From OMSK01 sp902492995 (GTDB taxonomy: Bacteria; Bacillota_I; Bacilli_A; RF39; UBA660): a stretch of DNA of 60,644 nt. Numbering within the stretch: the stretch's first letter is position 1; each line of letters begins with the position of its first letter. The translations under genes were made by a program, and so were the position numbers. Below are positions 1 through 7,354 of this stretch, in pieces. Below the pieces are notes generated by a model. That model was not told the DNA's origin and made no database searches. It worked only from the letters and a program-made list of their open reading frames with translations. Location of the stretch: NCBI GenBank assembly GCA_902492995.1, contig CABUNR010000005.1, forward strand, positions 1-60,644, read 5' to 3'.

Positions 1-194
1 AGGAAGACAAAAGAAAAATATTTAATTCTAGAATATCATCAGCAGAGAAAAAAGGCCTTGAAAGAGGAATGAAAAAAGGAATTGAGTATAAATCCATTGA
101 AATAGCAAAAAATATGTTAAATAAAAATATGAATATAAATATTATTTCAGAAGTAACTGGTTTATCAAAAGAAGAAATAGAAAAATTAAAATAA
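1..194 (+). CDS. C-terminal fragment of Rpn/PD-(D/E)XK nuclease family transposase-like protein
   Basis: An open frame enters from the left edge (first full codon at 3) and stops at 192-194, leaving 63 residues. The tail has a charged helix (AEKKGLERGMKKGIEYKS) and then NMNINIISEVTGLSKEEIEKLK-type residues. This Glu/Lys/Gly-rich helix plus a short 'SEVTGLSKEEIEKL' ending is typical of the C-terminus of Rpn-family recombination-promoting nucleases (PDDEXK_2 transposase-like proteins). The catalytic domain lies outside the window, so the call rests on the tail only. It ends about 77 bp before rnfC and is not part of that operon, because a separate promoter lies between them. Confidence 0.6.
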   Translation, partial: EDKRKIFNSRISSAEKKGLERGMKKGIEYKSIEIAKNMLNKNMNINIISEVTGLSKEEIEKLK

Positions 195-223
195 TTTCTA
201 TTTTTTTGTTTATATCTTTTAGA

Positions 224-253
224 TTGATTTTTTTATTTATTATAGAGTATAAT
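224..253 (+). promoter_or_regulatory. sigma-A type promoter of the rnf operon
   Basis: TTGATT (224-229), an 18-nt spacer and TATAAT (248-253) lie directly upstream of rnfC. The expected start point falls within a few bases of the GGGTG ribosome binding site at 259-263, so the leader would be very short. This is inferred from motif match and position only. Confidence 0.55.
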
Positions 254-270
254 TAATATGGGTGAAATTT

Positions 271-1482
271 ATGATTGGAATTAAACTTAAAAAACATAAA
301 AAAGAAACAATGAATAAAATATGCGAATATTTAAATCCAAAATATGTGTATTTTAAAATAGATGAAAATGAATTACTAGTAAAAAAAGATGCTAAAGTAT
401 TAAAAGGAGAAAAAATACTTAAAACTAAATATGATACATTTATCCATAGTAGTGTAAGTGGTAAAGTAATAGATATAGTAGAAAAAATAGATTATAAAAA
501 TAACAAATCATCATTTATAAAAATAGAAAATGATTTTAAAGAAAAAGAAATATATAAACCTATTAATAAAAAATTAAATAAAAAAGAATTTATAGAAAAT
601 TTAAAAAACAATGGAATAGTTGGACTTGGCGGAGCAGGATTTCCAACATATATAAAATATAATAGTGATAATATAAAAACATTAATTATAAATGCAGTTG
701 AATGTGAACCATACATAACAGCTGATTATAATTTATTATTTAATAATATAAAAGAAATAATAGATTCTATAAATATAATAGATGGAATATATAATTTAAA
801 CGAAATATATATAGCTATAAAAGTAAATAATAGGCTTTTAAAAGAAAAAATAATTCCATATACAAATCAGAAAATAAAATTAGTAGAAGTACCTAATTTA
901 TATCCAATGGGATGGGAAAAATCACTAGTTAGATATATAAAACATACTGATTATAAAAAACTTCCAATAGAAAAAAATATAGTAATTAGTAACGTATCAA
1001 CTATTTATTCTATATATGAATCAATAACAAAAAATAAACCATTAATAGAAAAAATTATAACCGTATCAGGAGAAGTTGAAAATAAAACAAATATAAAAAT
1101 AAAAATAGGAACAGAATTTAGTGAATTAAAAAAAATATATAAAAAATATTTAGTAAAAGACGCTACCATAGTAGCAGGTGGACCTATGATGGGAAATGCA
1201 ATCGAAACAGATAACTTTATAATACCAAATAATTTAAATTCAGTTATTGTTTTAAATAAAGAAGAAATAAATGAAACACCATGTATAAGATGTGGTAAAT
1301 GTAGTGATAATTGTCCAGTTAAAATATCTCCAGTACTTGTAAAAGATAATATAAAAAATATAGAAGAGTTAAAACGATTAGACGTTAATAGATGTATAGA
1401 ATGTGGTATATGTTCATATCTATGTCCAGCTAAAATAAATTTAAGAGAATTCATGCGTGATGCAAAGAAAAAGGTGAAATAA
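271..1482 (+). CDS. rnfC: Ion-translocating electron transport complex subunit RnfC
   Basis: Peripheral subunit of the Rnf complex, which couples reduced ferredoxin oxidation to NAD+ reduction and ion pumping. The protein is 403 aa. It has the NADH/FMN-binding signature GLGGAGFPT (118-126) and two C-terminal [4Fe-4S] motifs, CIRCGKCSDNCP (338-349) and CIECGICSYLCP (375-386). An in-frame GTG exists at 262, but ATG 271 is preferred because GGGTG lies about 7 nt upstream of it. Its stop overlaps the next start (1482), so it is the first gene of a tightly packed operon. It is close to the shorter RnfC forms of Clostridia and lacks the long Ala-rich tail of proteobacterial RnfC. Confidence 0.95.
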   Translation: MIGIKLKKHKKETMNKICEYLNPKYVYFKIDENELLVKKDAKVLKGEKILKTKYDTFIHSSVSGKVIDIVEKIDYKNNKSSFIKIENDFKEKEIYKPINKKLNKKEFIENLKNNGIVGLGGAGFPTYIKYNSDNIKTLIINAVECEPYITADYNLLFNNIKEIIDSINIIDGIYNLNEIYIAIKVNNRLLKEKIIPYTNQKIKLVEVPNLYPMGWEKSLVRYIKHTDYKKLPIEKNIVISNVSTIYSIYESITKNKPLIEKIITVSGEVENKTNIKIKIGTEFSELKKIYKKYLVKDATIVAGGPMMGNAIETDNFIIPNNLNSVIVLNKEEINETPCIRCGKCSDNCPVKISPVLVKDNIKNIEELKRLDVNRCIECGICSYLCPAKINLREFMRDAKKKVK

Positions 1483-2897
1483 TGAAATTTAGTATATTAA
1501 AAGGACCATTCATAAAAAGTAAAAACAATACAAATAAAATAATGAATAATTTATTAGTAGCACTTTTACCTATAATAATATTTTCATTTTATAAAAATGG
1601 AATTATACCATATCAAAATAATAAAGTAGATTTATATGGAATGCTTTATCCTTTAATATTTATATTTATAGGAACCATAACAAGTTATATAACAGAATTA
1701 CTATATGCATATATATTTAAAAAATTAAAAAAACAAGAATTAAAAAATTATATAAAAAATTCTTATAGCATAATACCTGGATTATTTGTAAGTTTAGTAC
1801 TACCTTTAAATACACCACTAGAAATACTTGTAATGGCATCTATTATAGCAATTATATTTGGAAAAATGTTATATGGAGGATTTGGAAAAAATATATTTAA
1901 TCCAGCTTTAATAGGATGTTTATTTGTAATTAGCATGTACTCGCAAATAATAAATTTAAACGGTGGATATATAAATAAATATGAATTAGATACGATAGGA
2001 AGTGCAACACCTCTAACAAATGTAAAGTTAACTGATTCAATTGGGACATATGATACATTAGTAAAACCATATGGAAATTTAAAAGACTTTTTATTTGGAT
2101 TCATTCCAGGAAGTACAGGAGAAACATGTTCAATTTTAATTATATTAGCATTCTTCTATCTAGTTTATAAAAGAGTAATAAAATGGAAAATACCTGTTAT
2201 ATATGTAGCAACTGTCTTTGTTATGACATACATAATTGGAAGTATTAATGGTCTTGGAATATGGTATCCAATCTTTAATGTTTTAAGTGGAGGACTATTA
2301 TTTGGAGCTGTATTTATGGCAACTGATCCAGTAACAAGCCCAATAACTTGTGTTGGACAAATTATATACGCTATGTCACTTGGTATACTTACTGTTATAT
2401 TTAGATATCAAACAAGTGCACCAGAAGGTGTATTAACAGCAATACTTACAATGAATATGTTTGTAATGTTATTAGATAGACTGGGATCAAGTAATAAGTA
2501 TGCTATAAAAAAGATAATAATTCCATTAATAATTTTGTCAATTTTAATTATTAGTATAAGTATAAATATAGGAAATAAGTATAATAAAAAAGGAACTGAT
2601 TCTAATTTTAAAATATTAGAAAAAACAAATGATTACTATATAGTAACAGAAAAAGGAAATGGTGGACCGATAAAAGCCAAACTATATATAAATAATAAAG
2701 AAATTACAAAAATAGAAATACTTGAAAATAATGAAACACCATCATATTATGGTTTAGTAGAAAAAAATAATTATATAAATAAATTAATAAATAACCAGAT
2801 GGATATTGAAAATATAGATACAGTATCAGGAGCAACTATATCATCAACTGCTCTTAAAAAAATGGTTACTAACGTATTAGATGATATGGAGGGGTAA
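1482..2897 (+). CDS. rnfD: RnfD fused to an RnfG-type FMN-binding domain
   Basis: 471 aa. Residues 1 to about 340 are the multi-spanning RnfD/NqrB core with SATPLT at 174-179, where NqrB/RnfD proteins carry covalently bound FMN on Thr. After a further membrane segment (about 346-365) the chain continues with an RnfG-like extracytoplasmic domain. This contains GGPIKAKLYINN, an ILENNETP stretch and the flavinylation motif SGATISS (SGAT 449-452, acceptor T452). A normal RnfD ends near residue 320-340 and RnfG is normally a separate gene; no separate complete rnfG exists here. The start overlaps the rnfC stop. I see one uninterrupted frame. That it performs both D and G roles is inference. Confidence 0.9.
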   Translation: MKFSILKGPFIKSKNNTNKIMNNLLVALLPIIIFSFYKNGIIPYQNNKVDLYGMLYPLIFIFIGTITSYITELLYAYIFKKLKKQELKNYIKNSYSIIPGLFVSLVLPLNTPLEILVMASIIAIIFGKMLYGGFGKNIFNPALIGCLFVISMYSQIINLNGGYINKYELDTIGSATPLTNVKLTDSIGTYDTLVKPYGNLKDFLFGFIPGSTGETCSILIILAFFYLVYKRVIKWKIPVIYVATVFVMTYIIGSINGLGIWYPIFNVLSGGLLFGAVFMATDPVTSPITCVGQIIYAMSLGILTVIFRYQTSAPEGVLTAILTMNMFVMLLDRLGSSNKYAIKKIIIPLIILSILIISISINIGNKYNKKGTDSNFKILEKTNDYYIVTEKGNGGPIKAKLYINNKEITKIEILENNETPSYYGLVEKNNYINKLINNQMDIENIDTVSGATISSTALKKMVTNVLDDMEG

Positions 2898-2898
2898 T

Positions 2899-2991
2899 AT
2901 GAAAAAATATAGTGGAATTTTAGTATTAACACTAACTGCTCTTATATGCTCAATTCTTCTTTTTATAGTAAGGAATTTAATAAGTGGATAG
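2899..2991 (+). CDS. 30-aa single-span membrane peptide resembling the RnfG N-terminal anchor
   Basis: A small open frame directly after rnfD, preceded by a strong GGAGGGG ribosome binding site (2888-2894). It starts MKKYSGILVLTLTAL and is one hydrophobic helix ending NLISG. Charge pattern and position resemble the N-terminal membrane anchor of RnfG. The stop (TAG 2989-2991) overlaps the GTG start of the next gene (2984) in the +1 frame. It may be a leftover rnfG start, a genuine micro-subunit, or the anchor of the next protein joined by frameshifting or a sequence error. The good ribosome binding site argues that it is translated. Confidence 0.6.
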   Translation: MKKYSGILVLTLTALICSILLFIVRNLISG

Positions 2992-3517
2992 TTTTTATTA
3001 TAATTTATTAAATATAGGAAAAAAAACACTAGAAGAAAAAGATTATCAAGAATTATTAAAAAAAATAATAAAAGAAGAAAAAGAAGAATATGAAACAAAA
3101 TATGAAAATTTAGATAGACTTTGTAAATTTATGGCAAATAATATAAATTATAAATTAAAAAATGAAAATATTGATTCTAAAATCATAAATACAAAACATA
3201 TTTATGATATGTATGAGCATGAATTTGTTATGTCATCAATTGTTGTTGATAAAAATATTAACTATTATTTAATAGATCCAACTTATAGTCAGTTTATGGA
3301 TAAAGGAAAATTTGGCCCTAATATGATTTACCCTGTAGATATATTAAATAGTAGTACTGAAGGAAGAATCTTATTAGATAATTTATTAAAATATGGATAT
3401 TCAAAAGTAGATGATAATGACATAAAAAGATATTTTGGTTCACTTATGTATGAAAGTGATATAAATAAAATAGATGTTACAATAAGTGATTTAATATTAG
3501 AAAGGAGTAAAAGATGA
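2984..3517 (+). CDS. Papain/transglutaminase-fold-like protein inside the rnf operon
   Basis: 177 aa, starting at GTG 2984 inside the end of the preceding micro-ORF and ending in an ATGA overlap with rnfE. It has a charged helical N-terminus, then C47 at a helix start (RLCKFMANN), H79 (EHEFVM) and D98 (LIDPTYSQF). A Cys-His-Asp order with an I-D-P-T strand end is what NlpC/transglutaminase/arylamine-acetyltransferase-like folds show. I do not recognise a named family, and it is not a known Rnf subunit. Its placement between rnfD/G and rnfE, with translational coupling on both sides, means it is co-made with the complex. Enzyme activity is inference. Confidence 0.6.
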   Translation: MDSFYYNLLNIGKKTLEEKDYQELLKKIIKEEKEEYETKYENLDRLCKFMANNINYKLKNENIDSKIINTKHIYDMYEHEFVMSSIVVDKNINYYLIDPTYSQFMDKGKFGPNMIYPVDILNSSTEGRILLDNLLKYGYSKVDDNDIKRYFGSLMYESDINKIDVTISDLILERSKR

Positions 3518-4152
3518 AAATAATTTTAAATGGAATAATAAAAGAAAATCCTATTTTAGTACTTCTTTTAGGATTATGTTCAACTCTTGCTGTTACAACT
3601 AACTTTGAAAATGCTTATTTAATGGGAATATGTGTTATAACCATCTTAATCTTTTCAAATGTTACAGTATCATTAATTAGAAAAATAGTACCTAAAAATG
3701 TAGAAGTGCCAGTATATATACTTATAATTTCAACATTTGTAACTATACTTGAATTACTATTAGAACATTATATAAAACCTTTATACGATGTTTTAGGAAT
3801 ATATCTTCCATTAATAGTAGTTAACTGTATAGTATTAGGTAGAGCAATATCAACTGCATCTAAAAAAAATGTCAAAACTAGCTTTTTAGATGCTATTGGA
3901 ATAGGACTTGGATATACATTTGTTTTAATGATTATAGCTTTATTTAGAGAAGTAATTGGAAATAATACATTAACACTTATTGATTCAACAAGTAAATTAT
4001 TTGGAACTAAAGTTGTTTATAGAATTTTTACTCCAAATAATATATTTCCAATTAATATTTTAGTAAAACCCGCTGGTTCTTTTATAACACTAGCTTTATT
4101 AATAGCATTATTTAATTATTTAAAAGGAGGTAAAAAAAATGAATCTAATTAA
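3514..4152 (+). CDS. rnfE: Rnf complex subunit RnfE
   Basis: Integral membrane subunit of Rnf, 212 aa, with about six hydrophobic segments. It shows the family hallmarks NPILVLLLGLCSTLAVTT near the N-terminus and YLPLIVVNCIVLGRA in the middle, the conserved region whose Cys binds an intramembrane iron-sulfur centre with RnfA. The end PAGSFITLALLIALFNY is also family-like. Start ATG 3514 overlaps the previous stop, and the stop overlaps the rnfA start. It is homologous to RnfA but distinguished by the ENPILVL start and the FREVIG motif. Confidence 0.95.
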   Translation: MKIILNGIIKENPILVLLLGLCSTLAVTTNFENAYLMGICVITILIFSNVTVSLIRKIVPKNVEVPVYILIISTFVTILELLLEHYIKPLYDVLGIYLPLIVVNCIVLGRAISTASKKNVKTSFLDAIGIGLGYTFVLMIIALFREVIGNNTLTLIDSTSKLFGTKVVYRIFTPNNIFPINILVKPAGSFITLALLIALFNYLKGGKKNESN

Positions 4153-4702
4153 TTTATTTATAACTTCCTTATTAACTGAAAATATAGTTTTAACAAAGTT
4201 CTTAGGAATATGTCCTTTTGTTGGTACTTCAAATAAAAGAAGTAGTGCAATATCAATGGGATTATCTGTTATGTTAGTTGTAACTTTGTCAAGTATAATT
4301 ACATTTTTCTTATATCATTATTTATTAGTACCAACAAATACTGAGTATTTAAAAACAGTATTATTTGTTTTAGTAATTGCTTCACTTGTACAATTACTAG
4401 AAATTATATTAAAAAGATATTTCAAAAATATACATAAAATGCTAGGAATATATTTGCCTCTTATAACAACAAATTGTGCTGTACTTGGAATAGTGCTTTT
4501 AAATATAACAAATAATTATAATTTTATAGAAATGTTAGTTTATAGTGTATCAAGTAGTTTAGGATTTACTTTAGTTATATATTTATTTTCTAGTATGAGA
4601 GAAAAGATAGATAATAGTGATATTCCATCATCATTTAAAGGTTATCCAATTGCCTTTATAACAGCAGCCATAATGGCCTTATTATTTTCTAGATATCAAT
4701 GA
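4139..4702 (+). CDS. rnfA: Rnf complex subunit RnfA
   Basis: Integral membrane subunit, 187 aa, that pairs with RnfE in inverted topology. It shows TENIVLTKFLGICPFVGTS near the start and GIYLPLITTNCAVLGI in the middle. The two Cys-containing stretches (GICPF and TTNCAV) are the expected ligands of the [2Fe-2S] centre shared with RnfE. The start is preceded by AAAGGAGG. The TGA stop overlaps the ATG of the next small frame (ATGA at 4699-4702). Confidence 0.95.
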   Translation: MNLINLFITSLLTENIVLTKFLGICPFVGTSNKRSSAISMGLSVMLVVTLSSIITFFLYHYLLVPTNTEYLKTVLFVLVIASLVQLLEIILKRYFKNIHKMLGIYLPLITTNCAVLGIVLLNITNNYNFIEMLVYSVSSSLGFTLVIYLFSSMREKIDNSDIPSSFKGYPIAFITAAIMALLFSRYQ

Positions 4703-4827
4703 TTTTATTGCCATTTATATTAATAATATTATTATCTATTTTAACAATATATTTAACAAGTAAAAATAATTGTAAAATGGATTGTAAAAATTGCAAAGGA
4801 TGCTTATATAAGGAGGATAGAAAATGA
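4699..4827 (+). CDS. 42-aa membrane-anchored Cys-rich peptide between rnfA and rnfB
   Basis: A small frame coupled by ATGA to rnfA upstream and by ATGA to rnfB downstream (4824-4827). It begins with a hydrophobic helix (MILLPFILIILLSILTIYL) and ends with four Cys in a C-x3-C-x2-C-x2-C pattern (C25, C29, C32, C35: CKMDCKNCKGC). The layout resembles FeoB-associated Cys-rich membrane peptides, which have one helix then clustered Cys. In this position it could bind a metal or an iron-sulfur cluster next to RnfB. That role is inference; the frame, the Cys spacing and the double coupling are seen directly. Confidence 0.75.
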   Translation: MILLPFILIILLSILTIYLTSKNNCKMDCKNCKGCLYKEDRK

Positions 4828-5090
4828 TAGGAATATTAATACTTACAATGACTTCTTTAATACTAGGTACTATACTAGTATTAACTGATCTATTTATAAA
4901 TAAAAAAGATAACAAAACAGAAGAAATACTAAAACACCTTCCTGGATACAATTGTGGAGCATGTGGATATGGTTCATGTAGTGGAATGGCAAAAAAAATA
5001 CTAGAAGATATAGAAAATTATAAAAAATGTAGACCTTTAAGAGGAGATAAATTAAAAGAAATGGAAGAATACATAAAAAATGATTTATAA
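4824..5090 (+). CDS. rnfB: Truncated RnfB lacking the ferredoxin domains
   Basis: 88 aa. The N-terminal membrane helix (about 2-25) is followed by the RnfB Fe-S domain: LPGYNCGACGYGSCSGMA and a later Cys in KKCRPL, the four-Cys signature that opens RnfB. Typical RnfB continues with at least two [4Fe-4S] ferredoxin modules (commonly 260-330 aa in clostridia). Here the chain stops cleanly at TAA 5088-5090 inside a terminator, so nothing further follows. It is the last gene of the operon. Electron input would have to use another ferredoxin-like protein or the preceding Cys-rich peptide. Confidence 0.88.
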   Translation: MIGILILTMTSLILGTILVLTDLFINKKDNKTEEILKHLPGYNCGACGYGSCSGMAKKILEDIENYKKCRPLRGDKLKEMEEYIKNDL

Positions 5091-5099
5091 TCATTTTTT
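5075..5099 (+). terminator. Rho-independent terminator of the rnf operon
   Basis: An 11-bp stem AAAAAATGATT (5075-5085) / AATCATTTTTT (5089-5099) with a 3-nt loop ends in a T run. It overlaps the rnfB stop codon. Confidence 0.75.
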
Positions 5100-5105
5100 C
5101 TTTCA

Positions 5106-5134
5106 TTGTAAAAAAAATTTTTTTATATTATAAT
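5106..5134 (+). promoter_or_regulatory. sigma-A promoter of ybeY operon
   Basis: TTGTAA (5106-5111), a 17-nt spacer and TATAAT (5129-5134) lie 22 bp upstream of the ybeY start and just after the rnf terminator. Confidence 0.6.
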
Positions 5135-5155
5135 AGTTATAGAAAAGAGGTAAAT

Positions 5156-5593
5156 ATGTTTGAAATATTTAATGAAATAGATGAAAAAATAGATACAAAG
5201 GATATAGAAAAGGTTTTAAATATTGGTATTAAAAAATTGAATTTAAAAAATATTGAATTTAATGTAATAATTACAGATAATGAATATATTCATAAATTAA
5301 ACAAAGAATATAGAAATATAGATAGAGAAACAGATGTAATAACATTTGCATTAGAAGACGATAAAATTTTTCCTAAACTAGAAAATAGAGTACTTGGAGA
5401 TATTTATATAAGTGTTGATAAAGCTCATAGTCAAGCAATAGAATATGGACACTCATTTAAAAGAGAAATTTGTTTTTTAGCAGTTCATGGATTTTTACAT
5501 TTACTAGGATATGATCATATTTTAAAAGAAGATGAAAAAGTTATGTTTAGTTTACAGGAGGAAATATTAAATGAAGCCAAGATCAATAGATAA
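5156..5593 (+). CDS. ybeY: Endoribonuclease YbeY
   Basis: 145-aa single-strand endoribonuclease acting in 16S rRNA 3'-end maturation and ribosome quality control. The zinc-binding signature H-G-x-L-H-L-x-G-Y-D-H is present as HGFLHLLGYDH near residue 120. TDVITFALE is the family motif before it. The GAGG ribosome binding site sits upstream of ATG 5156. Its 3' end overlaps dgkA by 23 nt, consistent with the usual ybeY-dgkA-cdd-era operon. Confidence 0.95.
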   Translation: MFEIFNEIDEKIDTKDIEKVLNIGIKKLNLKNIEFNVIITDNEYIHKLNKEYRNIDRETDVITFALEDDKIFPKLENRVLGDIYISVDKAHSQAIEYGHSFKREICFLAVHGFLHLLGYDHILKEDEKVMFSLQEEILNEAKINR

Positions 5594-5951
5594 GAAAAAA
5601 CTAAGAAATAGCTTTAAATATGCATTTAATGGAATAAAAATATGTATAAATGGTGAACAAAATATGTTTATTCATTTTACAGTAGCAACAATTGTAATTA
5701 TAGGAGCCTTCATATTTAAAATAAGTTTAGTAGAATGGATACTATGTTTAGTTATGATTTCACTAGTGTTTGCAGCAGAACTAATAAATACTAGTATAGA
5801 AAATTTATGTGATTTAGTAACAAAAGAAGAAAATGGTTATGTAAAAATTGCCAAAGATACAGCTGCAGGAGCAGTACTTGTATTTGCCTTTTCTGCATTT
5901 TTAATAGGTATAATGATATTTTTACCTAAAATAATTGAGGTGATAAAATGA
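5571..5951 (+). CDS. dgkA: Undecaprenol/diacylglycerol kinase (DgkA family)
   Basis: 126 aa, the usual length of Gram-positive DgkA, which recycles undecaprenol to undecaprenyl phosphate for wall synthesis. Three membrane helices are visible. Conserved motifs are AELINTSIENLCDL (active-site Glu and Asn) and AKDTAAGAVL. ATG 5571 is preceded by CAGGAGG inside the end of ybeY, so the two are translationally coupled. Its stop overlaps cdd. Confidence 0.93.
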   Translation: MKPRSIDKKKLRNSFKYAFNGIKICINGEQNMFIHFTVATIVIIGAFIFKISLVEWILCLVMISLVFAAELINTSIENLCDLVTKEENGYVKIAKDTAAGAVLVFAFSAFLIGIMIFLPKIIEVIK

Positions 5952-6328
5952 AAGAAAGATTAGAAAAATTACTTGAAAATTCAAAATCAAATTATTTTCA
6001 TTATCCAGTTGCTGCAATTTTAGAGTGTAAAGATAAAACACTTTTTAATGGTGTAAATATAGAAACATCTAGCCCAGCTGCTGGAATATGTGCTGAAAGA
6101 TGTGCTATATATAATGCTATAGCAAATGGTAAAAATAAAGATGATTTTAAAAGAATACATTTGATGGCAGAAAGTAATAAAGAAATTACACCATGTTTTA
6201 TATGTAGACAAACCTTGATAGATTATTTAAATAAAGATGTAGAAATTATTTGTTATTTTGATAATAAAACTAGTAAAAAAACAGTAGAAGAATTATGCGT
6301 ATATGCCTTTTCAGGAGAAGATTTATGA
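5948..6328 (+). CDS. cdd: Cytidine deaminase
   Basis: 126-aa zinc cytidine deaminase of pyrimidine salvage, converting cytidine to uridine. The tetrameric Cys3-type signature is visible: AGICAERCAIYNAI (zinc Cys and catalytic Glu) and PCFICRQTL (P-C-x2-C). The N-terminal NGVNIETSSPAAG loop fits the family. It overlaps dgkA by ATGA and era by ATGA (6325-6328). Confidence 0.94.
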   Translation: MKERLEKLLENSKSNYFHYPVAAILECKDKTLFNGVNIETSSPAAGICAERCAIYNAIANGKNKDDFKRIHLMAESNKEITPCFICRQTLIDYLNKDVEIICYFDNKTSKKTVEELCVYAFSGEDL

Positions 6329-7209
6329 AAAGTGGATTTGTAACATTAGTAGGAAGACCAAATGCTGGTAAAAGCACATTATTAAATAGCATAATAGGTA
6401 CAAAAATTGCCATAACATCAAATAAGCCTCAAACAACACGTAATATAATACAAGGAATCTACAATGAAGAAGAAACACAAATAATATTTGTTGATACACC
6501 AGGTATTCATAAACCAAATCATAAATTAGGTAATTATTTAAATAAACAAGCATTTTATAGTATAAATGATGTTGATGCAATATTATTTTTAGTTGATGCA
6601 AGTGAAGATTTAGGTGGTGGAGATAAATTTATTATAGAAAAATTAAAAGATATAAATAAACCTGTTATTTTAGTATTAAATAAAATTGATAAATTAACAA
6701 AAGAACAAATATTTAATAAAATAACTGAATATAAAGATTTATATCCATTTAATGATATAGTACCAGTATCAGCTCTTAAAAATAGTAATAAAAAAGAACT
6801 TATTAAAGTTATAAAAAATTATTTAACAGATGATATTAAATATTATGGTGATAATCAAATTACAAATAAACCAATTACATTCATGATAGCAGAAATAGTA
6901 AGAGAAAAGGTATTTAATTTAACTCATGAGGAAGTTCCACATTCACTTACTTGTATAGTAGAAAATATAGAGAAAAAAAATAATAGTTATTATATTAATG
7001 TTGCTATTATAGTAGATAGAGAATCACTAAAAAAAATAATTGTTGGAAAACAAGGAAATATGGTTAAAACAATTGGAATAAGATCAAGAAAAGAAATAGA
7101 AGAATTACTAGGTAAGAATGTTTATTTAGAAATATTTGTTAAAGTTATCAAAAACTGGCGTGATAAAGAAAAGTATTTGCAAGAATTTGGTTTTAATGAT
7201 TTTGAATAA
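6325..7209 (+). CDS. era: GTPase Era
   Basis: 294-aa GTPase needed for 30S assembly, binding the 3' end of 16S rRNA. It shows G1 GRPNAGKS, G3 DTPG, G4 NKID and G5 VSALK, then the KH domain with VGKQGNMVKTIG. An upstream in-frame ATG (6295) would add ten residues in the cdd reading region. ATG 6325 is preferred because AGGAG sits 8 nt before it and it forms ATGA with the cdd stop. Confidence 0.96.
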   Translation: MKSGFVTLVGRPNAGKSTLLNSIIGTKIAITSNKPQTTRNIIQGIYNEEETQIIFVDTPGIHKPNHKLGNYLNKQAFYSINDVDAILFLVDASEDLGGGDKFIIEKLKDINKPVILVLNKIDKLTKEQIFNKITEYKDLYPFNDIVPVSALKNSNKKELIKVIKNYLTDDIKYYGDNQITNKPITFMIAEIVREKVFNLTHEEVPHSLTCIVENIEKKNNSYYINVAIIVDRESLKKIIVGKQGNMVKTIGIRSRKEIEELLGKNVYLEIFVKVIKNWRDKEKYLQEFGFNDFE

Positions 7210-7246
7210 AATTTAAAATAATTCTCATTATAAAATAGGTGATATA

Positions 7247-7354
7247 ATGAAAAAAGAATTATTATGGGATTTATTTAAAAAAACAGGAAAAATAGAATAT
7301 TATTTAAAATATAAGGAGAATAAAAATGGAAGTAATAGTGGGAAAAACATATAA
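7247..7354 (+). CDS. yqzL: YqzL family small protein
   Basis: A 35-aa frame starting MKKELLWDLFKKTGKIEYYL, preceded by AGGTGAT. The W-x-x-F-x-x-T-G-x-I-x-x-Y-L pattern is that of YqzL, a small protein of unknown function that sits between era and recO in Bacillus; the location is the same here. Its C-terminal part overlaps the start of the following DUF1653 gene by 29 nt in another frame. The call rests on both motif and position. Confidence 0.75.
   Translation: MKKELLWDLFKKTGKIEYYLKYKENKNGSNSGKNI

Noticed and set aside
492..716. Long open frames antisense to rnfC, era, lepA and other genes
   Set aside because: They lie wholly inside well-supported genes, lack ribosome binding sites and have no recognisable motifs. 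Low GC makes antisense frames common here.
2600..2897. RnfD/RnfG fusion being two genes with a missed internal start
   Set aside because: No ribosome binding site precedes an in-frame start between the RnfD core and the flavin domain, and the linking membrane helix is continuous.
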